From positions 1 to 18,252 of the forward strand of contig DASSZD010000028.1 in the NCBI GenBank assembly GCA_035702985.1: 18,252 nucleotides of DNA. The letters are read 5' to 3'. The position numbers and the translations under genes were made by a program. This stretch comes from JAKAXG01 sp035702985 (lineage in GTDB: Bacteria > Actinomycetota > Acidimicrobiia > Acidimicrobiales > Palsa-688). Of this stretch, positions 6,816 through 13,749 are shown piece by piece. The notes under the pieces are model-generated. The model did no database searches and was not told the DNA's origin. It saw only the letters and a list, made by a program, of their open reading frames with translations. Every line of letters starts with the position of its first letter. Position 1 is the first letter of the stretch.

Positions 6816-7735
6816 CGCGACTTCAGGTCGTCATCCGCGCGTGCCAGCTCCAGCAGGTCGGGCGAGTCCCCACGGCAGCCGAACTCCTGGACGTGGTTGT
6901 GGGCCGACCCGTTGGTCCGGTGCCCGTCGCCGTTCCGGTGAAAAGCCTTCGGGGGCGGTTGGGCCGGTCCTCTTTCGGGAACCGGCACGTGGCTGTCCGC
7001 CTCCCCGGCCGGTGGGGTGCCGGGCTCGTCACCGGAGGACAGGTCCAGCACCGGGTCCCGGCCCCGCCTGGCCGTGGCCTCGAACAGCTGCATGACCCCC
7101 TGCTGCACGCCGAAACCGAGCGCCACGGCCACCACCGCCAGGATCACCAGGTATTTGCTGGTGCTGGCCGTAGCCACGGGAGAGGCGTGACCGCCGCTCT
7201 CGCTCACCACGGTCACCGAGTAGGGCGCGATGAGGGTGTTGACGGCTGAATCGGCCCGGGCCACCACGGCGTCGGACATGTCGGCCGCCTCCGCCGCGCT
7301 GGGGCCCTTGGCCGTCACGGTGACCAGTGCCGTGCCGGTCACCGATGTGGTGGCGATGGATATGCGGGAGACCTCCGCCGGGGTCAACCCCAGCTCCTGA
7401 CCGGCCAGATCCTTGAAGCGGGAGAGCCCCAGCACCTGGGCCACGGTGGAGGTGATCTGACCGCGGCTGAGCGTGTCCCAGTAGCTGGCCGAGGGACCGA
7501 TGGCTATCCCCTGGCTCGGCAGGACCATGACCGTGGTCTGCCCCGACCACTGCTTCGAAGAGCGGAACAGGAACGCCGCCCCGCCGGCGAGGACCAGCAG
7601 GGCCACCACGATCCCCGCCGCGATCGACATCCAGGTCCGGTGCCGGGCCCGGCGCTTGTCGTCGGCCCGGGCCGCCTCGTAGGCCGCCTGTCCGTTCGTG
7701 GAAACTCCGATTGATTCGGTTCTGCGTAACTGCAC
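6812..7735 (-). CDS. Wzz-like polysaccharide chain-length determinant
   Basis: About 307 residues if GTG 7735 is used (GGGGA about 13 nt upstream). An in-frame GTG at 7852 has no SD, and ATG 7630 would begin right at the membrane helix. A basic cytoplasmic segment (DDKRRARHR) precedes TM1 (SIAAGIVVALLVLAGGAAFLF). An extracytoplasmic domain of about 130 residues follows (TTVMVLPSQG, SYWDTLSRGQ, ALVTVTAKGPSAAEAADMSD), then TM2 (YLVILAVVAVALGFGV). The tail of about 100 residues is cytoplasmic, polar and Pro/Gly rich, with no Walker motifs and no Tyr cluster, so it is not a Wzc kinase. It resembles the C-terminal module of the polymerase encoded next and overlaps that gene by ATGA. It probably acts with the fusion protein in setting chain length. 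The first 20 or so residues would be encoded within the promoter module of the divergent gene, so the start is uncertain. Confidence 0.82.
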   Translation of the reverse strand: MQLRRTESIGVSTNGQAAYEAARADDKRRARHRTWMSIAAGIVVALLVLAGGAAFLFRSSKQWSGQTTVMVLPSQGIAIGPSASYWDTLSRGQITSTVAQVLGLSRFKDLAGQELGLTPAEVSRISIATTSVTGTALVTVTAKGPSAAEAADMSDAVVARADSAVNTLIAPYSVTVVSESGGHASPVATASTSKYLVILAVVAVALGFGVQQGVMQLFEATARRGRDPVLDLSSGDEPGTPPAGEADSHVPVPERGPAQPPPKAFHRNGDGHRTNGSAHNHVQEFGCRGDSPDLLELARADDDLKSR

Positions 7736-7757
7736 TGTGGAGTACCGTTCCCCTTCG
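7688..7757 (+). promoter_or_regulatory. Shared promoter module, copy 2 (palindrome plus TACCGT -10)
   Basis: CCGATTGATTCGG (7707-7719) lies 36 bp (start to start) before TACCGT (7743-7748), exactly as in copy 1 at 1211/1247. CTGCAC between the boxes, TTCGTG upstream and CCCC-N3-GATG downstream are also shared. It points toward the glycosyltransferase at 7891, whose leader would be about 135 nt. It also lies at the start of the divergent Wzz-like gene, so the regulator could act on both directions. Confidence 0.6.
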
Positions 7758-7865
7758 ATGGGCGGGAACCCCGGCGACGGTTGCAGGACCGGACCGGGCG
7801 TCCCTATTGCCTCTCTTCGAACCGTGAGTTTCGCGTCCGACTTCGACGGCACTCGAAGAAATTGA
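7758..7865 (+). other. Possible leaderless 35-codon leader ORF
   Basis: An ATG lies 9 nt after the TACCGT box. The frame runs 35 codons to TGA 7863-7865, with a Cys at position 9, and stops 25 nt before the glycosyltransferase GTG. It occupies the same place relative to the promoter module as the 1261 frame. Otherwise this stretch is simply the 5' leader of the glycosyltransferase mRNA. Coding is not established. Confidence 0.2.
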
Positions 7866-7890
7866 CCGATAGGGGAGGCCGAGGATCGCC

Positions 7891-9063
7891 GTGGCTGACC
7901 AAATGGTGCAGTGTGCTACCGGCCCCCCCGGGATGGGCTCGGAGCGGATCCACGTCTGCCATCTGATTCACGATCTCGGGCCCGGCGGGGCGGAGCAGCT
8001 GCTGGTGGAATTCGCCGGGGCGGCGCCCCGGGCCGGTATCCGGACCACCGTGATCAGCCTGATGGGCATCGACGGCGCCCGCAACGCCGGCCGGCTCCGC
8101 GACGCCGGCGCCGGGGTGCTGTCAGTGGGTCTGGGCACCCGCTGGGACCCCCGGGCCTTCCGCCGCACCTTGAGGATTGTCCGTGATGTGCGGCCCGATG
8201 TGCTGCAGACACATCTGAAGCACGCCGACACGGTCGGGTCATGGGTGGCGGGTCGCCTCGGCATCCCCATGATCTCGACCCTCCACCGCATCGAAGTGGG
8301 CGGCACCGCCGTCGACAGGCTGAAGCAGCGGGTGGGCGGGCGGGCCCGGGTCGGGGCGGCGGCCCGGACGGTGGCCGTGTCCGAGGCTCAGAGACGCTGG
8401 TACCTCGACGCGTTCGACGCCGACCCGGCGCGGGTGGTCACGGTGCACAACGGGATACGCCGGCCGGAGACCGTGACCGGAGGCGGCCGGACCGCGGCGC
8501 GCGACGAGCTGGGAGTCGGATCCGACGAGCTGGTGGCCACGATGCTCGGGGTGATGCGTCCGGGCAAGGGGCACGCCGAACTGCTCGCCGCGGCCCGGCT
8601 GATCCCGCCGTCGTGGCGGCTGCGCATCGTCATGGCCGGTGACGGCGACCTGGCCGGCCGGATCTCCGAGGAGGTGCGCCGCGATCCGGCCCTGGCCGGA
8701 CGGGTCCTGCTGCCCGGATGGTGCGAGGACGTGGACCGGCTGCTCGGCGCCTCCGACGTGCTGGTGCACCCGACGCTCAATGACGCTTTCCCGACCGCGG
8801 TCATCCACGGCCTGGCCGCCGGACTGCCGGTGGTTGCCTCCGCCGTGGGCGGGGTGCCGGAACTGGTCGACGCCGAGGTCGGGATCCTCGTCCCGCCCGG
8901 GAACCCGGCCGCCCTGGCCGGCGCGCTGATCGAACTGCTCGGGGATCCGCAGAAGCGGGCGGCCATGGGACGCGCCGCCCGGGACCGGTTCGACCGGGAG
9001 TACACCGCGTCGGCCTGGGTCGGACGGCTGGGCGCCGTCTACCGGGAGGTGCTGGCCGGATGA
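7891..9063 (+). CDS. Glycosyltransferase, GT4-like
   Basis: 390 residues from GTG 7891, with AGGGGAGG 12 nt upstream. ATGs at 7903 and 7933 are alternatives, and homology begins only around residue 19. The N-terminal GT-B domain has HDLGPGGAEQLL (27-38) and DVLQTHLKHAD (103-113). The C-terminal domain has VHNGIR (185-190), GVMRPGKGHAELL, MAGDGDL and GVPELVDAEVGILVPPG. The usual EX7E is altered: NDAFPTAVIHGLAAG puts Asp298 and His306 where the two Glu residues normally sit. It follows promoter module copy 2 and overlaps the next glycosyltransferase by ATGA, so the pair is probably translated together. It is a membrane-associated sugar transferase for the repeat unit; the substrate is unknown. 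Confidence 0.9.
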   Translation: MADQMVQCATGPPGMGSERIHVCHLIHDLGPGGAEQLLVEFAGAAPRAGIRTTVISLMGIDGARNAGRLRDAGAGVLSVGLGTRWDPRAFRRTLRIVRDVRPDVLQTHLKHADTVGSWVAGRLGIPMISTLHRIEVGGTAVDRLKQRVGGRARVGAAARTVAVSEAQRRWYLDAFDADPARVVTVHNGIRRPETVTGGGRTAARDELGVGSDELVATMLGVMRPGKGHAELLAAARLIPPSWRLRIVMAGDGDLAGRISEEVRRDPALAGRVLLPGWCEDVDRLLGASDVLVHPTLNDAFPTAVIHGLAAGLPVVASAVGGVPELVDAEVGILVPPGNPAALAGALIELLGDPQKRAAMGRAARDRFDREYTASAWVGRLGAVYREVLAG

Positions 9064-10292
9064 GCCCGCCGCCGCTGCGGATAGTGCTGGTCGAGTTCAG
9101 CCCGTCGGGCGGACTGTTCCAGTTCAGCTTCCAGATGGGCCGGGCCCTGGCCCGGGCCGGCCACCACGTGACCCTGCTCACCGGTCCGGATCCGGAGATG
9201 GTCTCGGGCGAAGCGCGCTTCGAGGTGGCCCCCGTGCTCCCGACATGGCATCCCGGTGCCGGGGTCGAGCCGGTGGTGGTCCGGAAGCTGCGCCGGCCCG
9301 TCCGGGCGGCCCGGCTGGTGGCGGCGTGGCTGCAGGTGGGCCGCATGGTCCGGGAGATCCGGCCGGACGTCGTGCAGTGGAGCGAGTGGCGGTTCTCCAT
9401 CGACGGGCTGCTCGCATCCTTGATAGCGCGGCGCGGGTGGGCGGGCGTCTGCGCCGACGTGGCCCACTCGCCGATCCCGCTCCAGGAGCAGCGGGGCGAC
9501 GCCGGCCCGTACCGCAGGGGGGGTGTCCTCTACGGTGGACTGGGACGGGGGTACCGGGCCATGGACCTGCTGCTGGTGCTGGGGGAGAGCTCCAGGACCG
9601 ACCTGCTGGCAACGTGGCCCGGGGTCTCCAGGGTCGAGGTGATCCCGTTCGGCGATCTGGGCGTGCTGGCACACGGGGATCCCGTCGATCCCGGTGACTG
9701 CCCCGAGCAGGTCGTGTTCTTCGGCTCGCTCACCGGATACAAGGGCCTGGACCTGCTGCTGGACGCCTTCGCCGCGGTGCGCGCCCAGCGCCCCGCAGCC
9801 ACCTTGAAGATCGCCGGGCCGGTGGTCGGTGACCTCGACGTCAAGGACCTGGCCCGCAGGGCCCGGGCCATCGACGGGGTTCAGTTCCTCCCCGGGTACG
9901 TGCCCGCCGAGGACGTGCCCGGACTGGTAGGCGGCGCCCGCCTGCTGGCCGCCCCGTACCGGCGGTCCAATGCCAGCGCCGTGGTGCGCCTGGCCCAGAC
10001 CTTCGGCCGTCCCGTCGTGGTCACCGACGTGGGGGACCTGGCCGAGTCGGTGGACGACGGCGTCACCGGATTAGTGGTGGCCCCGGAGGACACGACGGCC
10101 CTGGCCTCGGCCATGGTGCGCCTGCTCAGTGATCCCGGTGAGGCCTCCCGGATGGGAGCCGAGGGACGGCGGCGCCTGATGGAGGAGTCGTCGTGGGAGG
10201 TGGTCGCCGGGCGCCTGGATGCTCTGTACCGGTCGGTGCTGGAGACCAACCCGGCGCCGGCGGCCGCTACGGCTCGGCGGCGGATTCGTTGA
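9060..10292 (+). CDS. Glycosyltransferase, GT4-like, without a canonical EX7E
   Basis: 410 residues. The ATG overlaps the previous stop (ATGA). The N-terminus, LRIVLVEFSPSGGLFQFSFQMGRAL, is a typical GT-B opening. The C-terminal domain shows FFGSLTGYKGLDLLLDAF (220-237), LKIAGP, FLPGYVPAEDVPGLV and APYRRSNASAVVRLAQTFGRPVVVTDVGDLAE. The YRRSNASAVVRLA segment stands where EX7E usually lies and has neither Glu. Such replacements occur in some GT4 subfamilies, so activity is still likely, but donor handling may differ. The last 26 bases overlap the 3' end of the convergent sugar-phosphate transferase gene. Confidence 0.88.
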   Translation: MSPPPLRIVLVEFSPSGGLFQFSFQMGRALARAGHHVTLLTGPDPEMVSGEARFEVAPVLPTWHPGAGVEPVVVRKLRRPVRAARLVAAWLQVGRMVREIRPDVVQWSEWRFSIDGLLASLIARRGWAGVCADVAHSPIPLQEQRGDAGPYRRGGVLYGGLGRGYRAMDLLLVLGESSRTDLLATWPGVSRVEVIPFGDLGVLAHGDPVDPGDCPEQVVFFGSLTGYKGLDLLLDAFAAVRAQRPAATLKIAGPVVGDLDVKDLARRARAIDGVQFLPGYVPAEDVPGLVGGARLLAAPYRRSNASAVVRLAQTFGRPVVVTDVGDLAESVDDGVTGLVVAPEDTTALASAMVRLLSDPGEASRMGAEGRRRLMEESSWEVVAGRLDALYRSVLETNPAPAAATARRRIR

Positions 10293-11835
10293 CGCCCAGC
10301 GAGGTGAGAGGCTGCGGCGGCGCCGGCCACTCGGTGACATCCTGACCCCTGATGGTCAGGACGTGCCCGGCGAGCGCCCCACCCTCCGGGCCCACCTCCC
10401 GGCGGCGGTCGTCCGGCCTCAGATGGCTGGCTATCTCCTGGACGACCTGGGACAGGGTGCGCACCAGGATGACCATGTCCAGCCACAGGGACCAGTGTTC
10501 GATGTAGTAGTTGTCGAAGCGGGCCCGCTCCTCGATCGAGGTGTCGCCGCGCAGACCGTGCACCTGGGCCCAGCCGGTCAGGCCCACCGGGACCCGGAGA
10601 CGATCCTTGTAGCGGTACACGCTGCGGCCGAACTGGTCGGAGAAGTGCGGCCTCTCCGGCCTCGGTCCCACCAGGGACATGTCCCCCTTGAGGACGTTGA
10701 TCAGCTGCGGCAGCTCGTCGATGCTGGTCGCCCGGATCAAGCGGCCCACCCCGGTGACCCGCTCGTCGTTGCGTCCGGCCCAGCGGGTGTCGGCGTCACC
10801 GCTGACCCTCATGCTGCGGAACTTGTAGATCTCGATGGTCTGGCCCCGCTGCCCGACCCGCTGCTGGCGGAACAGGACCGGGCCCCTGCTCGTCAACCGC
10901 ACCGCCGCCGCGGTGACGATCATCACCGGGGCGGCCATCAGCAGCCCCAGCCCGGACACCACCACATCGAATATGCGTTTGGCTCTCCACTCGATGCTGG
11001 ACGGGTCCGCCCGGCGGGTGTCGTGGATGGGAAAACCCCACAGGTCATGGGCCCCCGGCCCGGCGGTGCTGACCCCGAGCTCGAAGAAGCGGGGCACCAC
11101 ATGGATCTCCACGCCGGTCTCCGTCGACGCCCGTAGCATCTCCACCAGTTCCGGCTCCCGGTTGGCGCCGTAGGCCACGAACACCCGGCGGGCCCCGGTC
11201 TGGCGGATGGCGGCGTCGAAGGTGGTGATGCTGCCCACCACCGGCAGGGGAAGTGTGCCGTCGTCGGGGAAGTCGTCCACGAAGCCGACCGGCCTTATCC
11301 CGTACTCGGGGTGGTCGAAGAGGGTCTCGGCGATCTGGCATCCCGTCCGGCCGGCCCCGACGATGAGGGCGGGTTCGGCCGAGGCCCTGCCGCGGGCGAC
11401 CCGGTCGAGGGCGTAGGACAGAAGGCGCCCGGCGGCCAGGAGAGCGGCGAACGCCGGGATCCGGTCCAGCACCGGCCGGCCTACCGCCGGTTCCATCAGC
11501 CCGAGGGCCACGATGGGCACGGCCAGCGCAGCCAGGGCAGGGACCAGGTGATTGAGGAACCGCAGATCGATCCGCCACCGGTACGACCCCGACAGCAGCA
11601 ACTGGACCGGGACCCACAACAGGACCAGGTCGGCGGGCCGGCCGTGGACCGGGCCGATGGTCAGCCAGGTCCCCAGCGCCACCAGGTCCAGGGCGGCCGT
11701 GGTCGCCGGGGAGTGGAACGCGGTCCATATGGCCGGCGCCGGCCACCGGCGCGGCGCCCGGCGGCCAGGGCCGGTGGTGCCTCGTCTGCCCCCAGTGGCC
11801 AACGGCGAAGTCGTTGACCCGAGCGCCAGAGCCAT
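10267..11835 (-). CDS. Polyprenyl-phosphate sugar-1-phosphate transferase (priming enzyme)
   Basis: 522 residues from ATG 11835, with AAGGGG about 11 nt upstream. Order: several hydrophobic segments (about 45-145), a CoA-binding-like Rossmann domain with VGAGRTG (159-165), an additional helix (about 292-312), and the catalytic bacterial sugar transferase domain. Motifs are KRIFDVVVSG (286-295), YKFRSM (337-342), ATSIDELPQLINVLKGDMSLVGPRPE (369-394) and LTGWAQVHGLRG (419-430). This is the WcaJ/WbaP-type architecture. These enzymes transfer hexose-1-phosphate from a UDP-sugar to undecaprenyl phosphate, starting repeat-unit synthesis at the inner membrane face. Which sugar cannot be told. There is an unusual tail of about 50 residues after the domain. 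The gene is divergent from the flippase gene, with 334 bp between them. Confidence 0.93.
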   Translation of the reverse strand: MALALGSTTSPLATGGRRGTTGPGRRAPRRWPAPAIWTAFHSPATTAALDLVALGTWLTIGPVHGRPADLVLLWVPVQLLLSGSYRWRIDLRFLNHLVPALAALAVPIVALGLMEPAVGRPVLDRIPAFAALLAAGRLLSYALDRVARGRASAEPALIVGAGRTGCQIAETLFDHPEYGIRPVGFVDDFPDDGTLPLPVVGSITTFDAAIRQTGARRVFVAYGANREPELVEMLRASTETGVEIHVVPRFFELGVSTAGPGAHDLWGFPIHDTRRADPSSIEWRAKRIFDVVVSGLGLLMAAPVMIVTAAAVRLTSRGPVLFRQQRVGQRGQTIEIYKFRSMRVSGDADTRWAGRNDERVTGVGRLIRATSIDELPQLINVLKGDMSLVGPRPERPHFSDQFGRSVYRYKDRLRVPVGLTGWAQVHGLRGDTSIEERARFDNYYIEHWSLWLDMVILVRTLSQVVQEIASHLRPDDRRREVGPEGGALAGHVLTIRGQDVTEWPAPPQPLTSLGVNESAAEP

Positions 11836-11931
11836 CGCGTCTACCCCTTCATAGCAACCGGCGAATCATGAGGGCCGCGCGGAACCACGGCGATCCCCTC
11901 TGAGCCTTTCGTCGCAGGGTCGCTGTGGCTG

Positions 11932-11965
11932 CGTACCGCCCACGGCGACAGTAGGCAGCGGTACG
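11932..11965. repeat. Inverted repeat CGTACCGC-N18-GCGGTACG, possible operator
   Basis: Eight-base perfect arms at 11932-11939 and 11958-11965 are separated by 18 bp. It is located about 97-130 bp upstream of the priming-enzyme start. The arms enclose TACTGT on the minus strand (11953-11948), a possible -10 for that gene. It could be a dimer binding site or a hairpin in the leader. No regulator is identified. Confidence 0.35.
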
Positions 11966-12071
11966 TGATACCTGAGCGAAACTTGACCGAACGGCTGAAC
12001 GTCCATCCGTTTGGCGGCGGCAGTGTCGCAAGTGGCGCCCCGCCGGGGGTTTGTACCACCGGCCACATCCG

Positions 12072-12100
12072 TGGAAGACGGTTGCGGCGGTACTTACAGT
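12072..12100 (+). promoter_or_regulatory. Candidate flippase promoter (TGGAAG-N17-TACAGT)
   Basis: TACAGT (12095-12100) fits the actinobacterial TANNNT -10. TGGAAG (12072-12077) is a modest -35 at 17 bp. The hexamer shares the TACNGT form with the two promoter modules at 1247 and 7743, and likewise has an ATG 8 nt downstream. The CCGATTGATTCGG palindrome is absent here. Confidence 0.4.
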
Positions 12101-12108
12101 GCTGCACC

Positions 12109-12177
12109 ATGCTCGTCGATCGCGTGCCGAGCCGGCCTGCCGGGCTCCGTGCGGCCCGAACGGCGCAGCATGCATGA
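12109..12177 (+). other. Possible leaderless 22-codon leader ORF overlapping the flippase start
   Basis: ATG 12109 is 8 nt after TACAGT. The frame encodes 22 mostly Arg/Ala-rich residues and ends at TGA 12175-12177, overlapping the flippase ATG at 12170 in another frame. The flippase start has no clear SD, so re-initiation after this short frame is a reasonable but unproven explanation for how it is translated. Confidence 0.25.
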
Positions 12178-13741
12178 CTCGCAGGTCTCCGCAGCGCCGC
12201 CATCCGGTGCCGGCGGACAGCAGGGGCCCGTCCCGGGCGGTGATCCTTCCGAGGCGGCCGCCCACCGGCTGACGACGGCGGCCGTGAAGGGAATCGCCTG
12301 GAGGGTCGGCTCCTTCGGGGGCAACCGCCTGGTGATCTTCGTGTCCACGGTGATCCTGGCCCGCCTGCTGGCGCCCAGCGATTTCGGGGTGTTCGCCGCC
12401 GCGCTGGCGTTCACCCAGTACCTCGAGGTGCTGTTGGACCTGGGCACCGGTTCGTACCTCGTCTACAGCCAGAGGGGTGGGGGTGACGACGAGCAGGTGC
12501 ACGTCGCCTTCACCTTCAACCTGGCCATGACAGTTCTGATGGCAGTTGTGGCAGTGGCAGCGGCGCCGCTGACGTCGGCCGTGTTCGGGGCGTCGGGCCA
12601 CACCGCCGTGTTCGCCGTCATGGGGGCGTACCTGCTGCTGCGGGGACCGATGCAGATGAACAAGTCGCTCATGCAGCGGGACCTCCACTTCAAGAAGATG
12701 ATCGTGCTGGACCTGTCGGGGGCGGTGGTACGGGCCGTCCTGTCGGTGGTGCTGGCCATGAACTCCTTCGGCGTGTGGGCCATCGTCATCGGGCTCATGG
12801 CCGGCCAGGCCGTGAGCACCGTGGCCGGATCCGTGCTGGTCCGCTACCGGCCCCGGATCCGCTTCGACTGGGGGATCGGGCGGGTGATGATGGGCTTCGG
12901 GATCAAAGCGGCGGCCATGAACATCCTCACGGAGCTGGCCCTCAACGGCGATTACCTGATCGTCGGCAGCATGCTGGGAGCGACCGCCCTCGGCATCTAC
13001 ACCATGGCCTACCGGCTACCGGAACTGTTGATCAACAACGTGTTCTGGATGTTCTCCGACGTGGCCTTCCCGGTCTACTCCAAGGCCCGGATCGCGGGGA
13101 CGGATGTCCTGAGGCGGGCCATGCTCAAAGCGCTCCGCCTGACCACCCTCTACGGGTTCGCGGCCGGGGTGGGCCTGGCCCTGGTTTCGCGCGACGCGGT
13201 GCTGACCCTGTTCGGCGGCAACTGGCGCGGCGCCATCGCCCCGATGACGGTGCTGGGGCTGGCGTCGGCGGTGGCCGCCACCGGGTACGCGGACGGCCCG
13301 CTGTTCCCGGCCCTCGGCAAGCCGGGCGCCCTGCTGGTGGTCAACATCCCGCTGACCATCATCCGGATGGGTGGGTTCGCCTTCGCCGCCCGATACGGGC
13401 TCGTGTGGGTGGCGGTGGTCCACCTGGTGACCAATGTGAGCGTCAGCCTGGTCCGCTTCGCCATGGCCAACCGGTTCATCGGCTCCACGTGGTCCCAGAC
13501 CTTCGGGGCGCTGCGCCCCGGCCTGGCGGTGGGATTGATGGTCACGGTGTTCGCCCTGCCGGCCCGGATCCTGATGGCCGCCGGACCGGGCGCCCTGGTC
13601 ACCATCGTGGTCCTGGGTGCCATCGGTGCGGTGGCCGGGCTGTACCTGTCGGACCGGCGGGTCTTCGCCGAGATCCGTGGCCTGGCCGGCTCGCTCGCGG
13701 CGCGCGTCTCCGCCGGGTCCCAGCCGGCGACGGACGGTTGA
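12170..13741 (+). CDS. Wzx-type oligosaccharide flippase (MOP superfamily)
   Basis: 523 residues from ATG 12170. An in-frame GTG at 12011 would add 53 residues of low-complexity sequence and lies upstream of the likely promoter. After about 35 disordered residues, LTTAAVKGIAWRVGSFGGNRLVIFVSTVILARLLAPSDFGVFAAALAF matches the start of WzxC-like polysaccharide transporters. About a dozen or more TM helices follow. Other family features are RDLHFKKM, DYLIVGSMLGATALGIYTMAYRLPELLINN and the internal pseudo-symmetry typical of MATE-like flippases. Usual family length is 480-510, so this is full length. It should move undecaprenyl-linked repeat units to the outer face for the polymerase encoded at 4680-6815. 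A glycosyltransferase gene follows 8 bp after its stop. Confidence 0.92.
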   Translation: MHDSQVSAAPPSGAGGQQGPVPGGDPSEAAAHRLTTAAVKGIAWRVGSFGGNRLVIFVSTVILARLLAPSDFGVFAAALAFTQYLEVLLDLGTGSYLVYSQRGGGDDEQVHVAFTFNLAMTVLMAVVAVAAAPLTSAVFGASGHTAVFAVMGAYLLLRGPMQMNKSLMQRDLHFKKMIVLDLSGAVVRAVLSVVLAMNSFGVWAIVIGLMAGQAVSTVAGSVLVRYRPRIRFDWGIGRVMMGFGIKAAAMNILTELALNGDYLIVGSMLGATALGIYTMAYRLPELLINNVFWMFSDVAFPVYSKARIAGTDVLRRAMLKALRLTTLYGFAAGVGLALVSRDAVLTLFGGNWRGAIAPMTVLGLASAVAATGYADGPLFPALGKPGALLVVNIPLTIIRMGGFAFAARYGLVWVAVVHLVTNVSVSLVRFAMANRFIGSTWSQTFGALRPGLAVGLMVTVFALPARILMAAGPGALVTIVVLGAIGAVAGLYLSDRRVFAEIRGLAGSLAARVSAGSQPATDG

Positions 13742-13749
13742 GCCATCGG

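Larger units (their letters stand above)
11836..12169. promoter_or_regulatory. Divergent intergenic region between priming enzyme and flippase
   Basis: This 334-bp gap holds no convincing gene beyond the short frame at 12109. It contains three copies of GCGGTAC or its complement (11932-11938 inverted; 11958-11964 and 12087-12093 direct). It also has a TTGACC (11983-11988) without a good partner box, and a likely flippase promoter near 12072-12100. It is the natural place for joint control of the two divergent units. Confidence 0.45.

Noticed and set aside
12775..13749. Upstream extension of the glycosyltransferase frame into the flippase gene
   Set aside because: This part overlaps conserved flippase coding sequence and has no glycosyltransferase similarity; family similarity begins after 13800.
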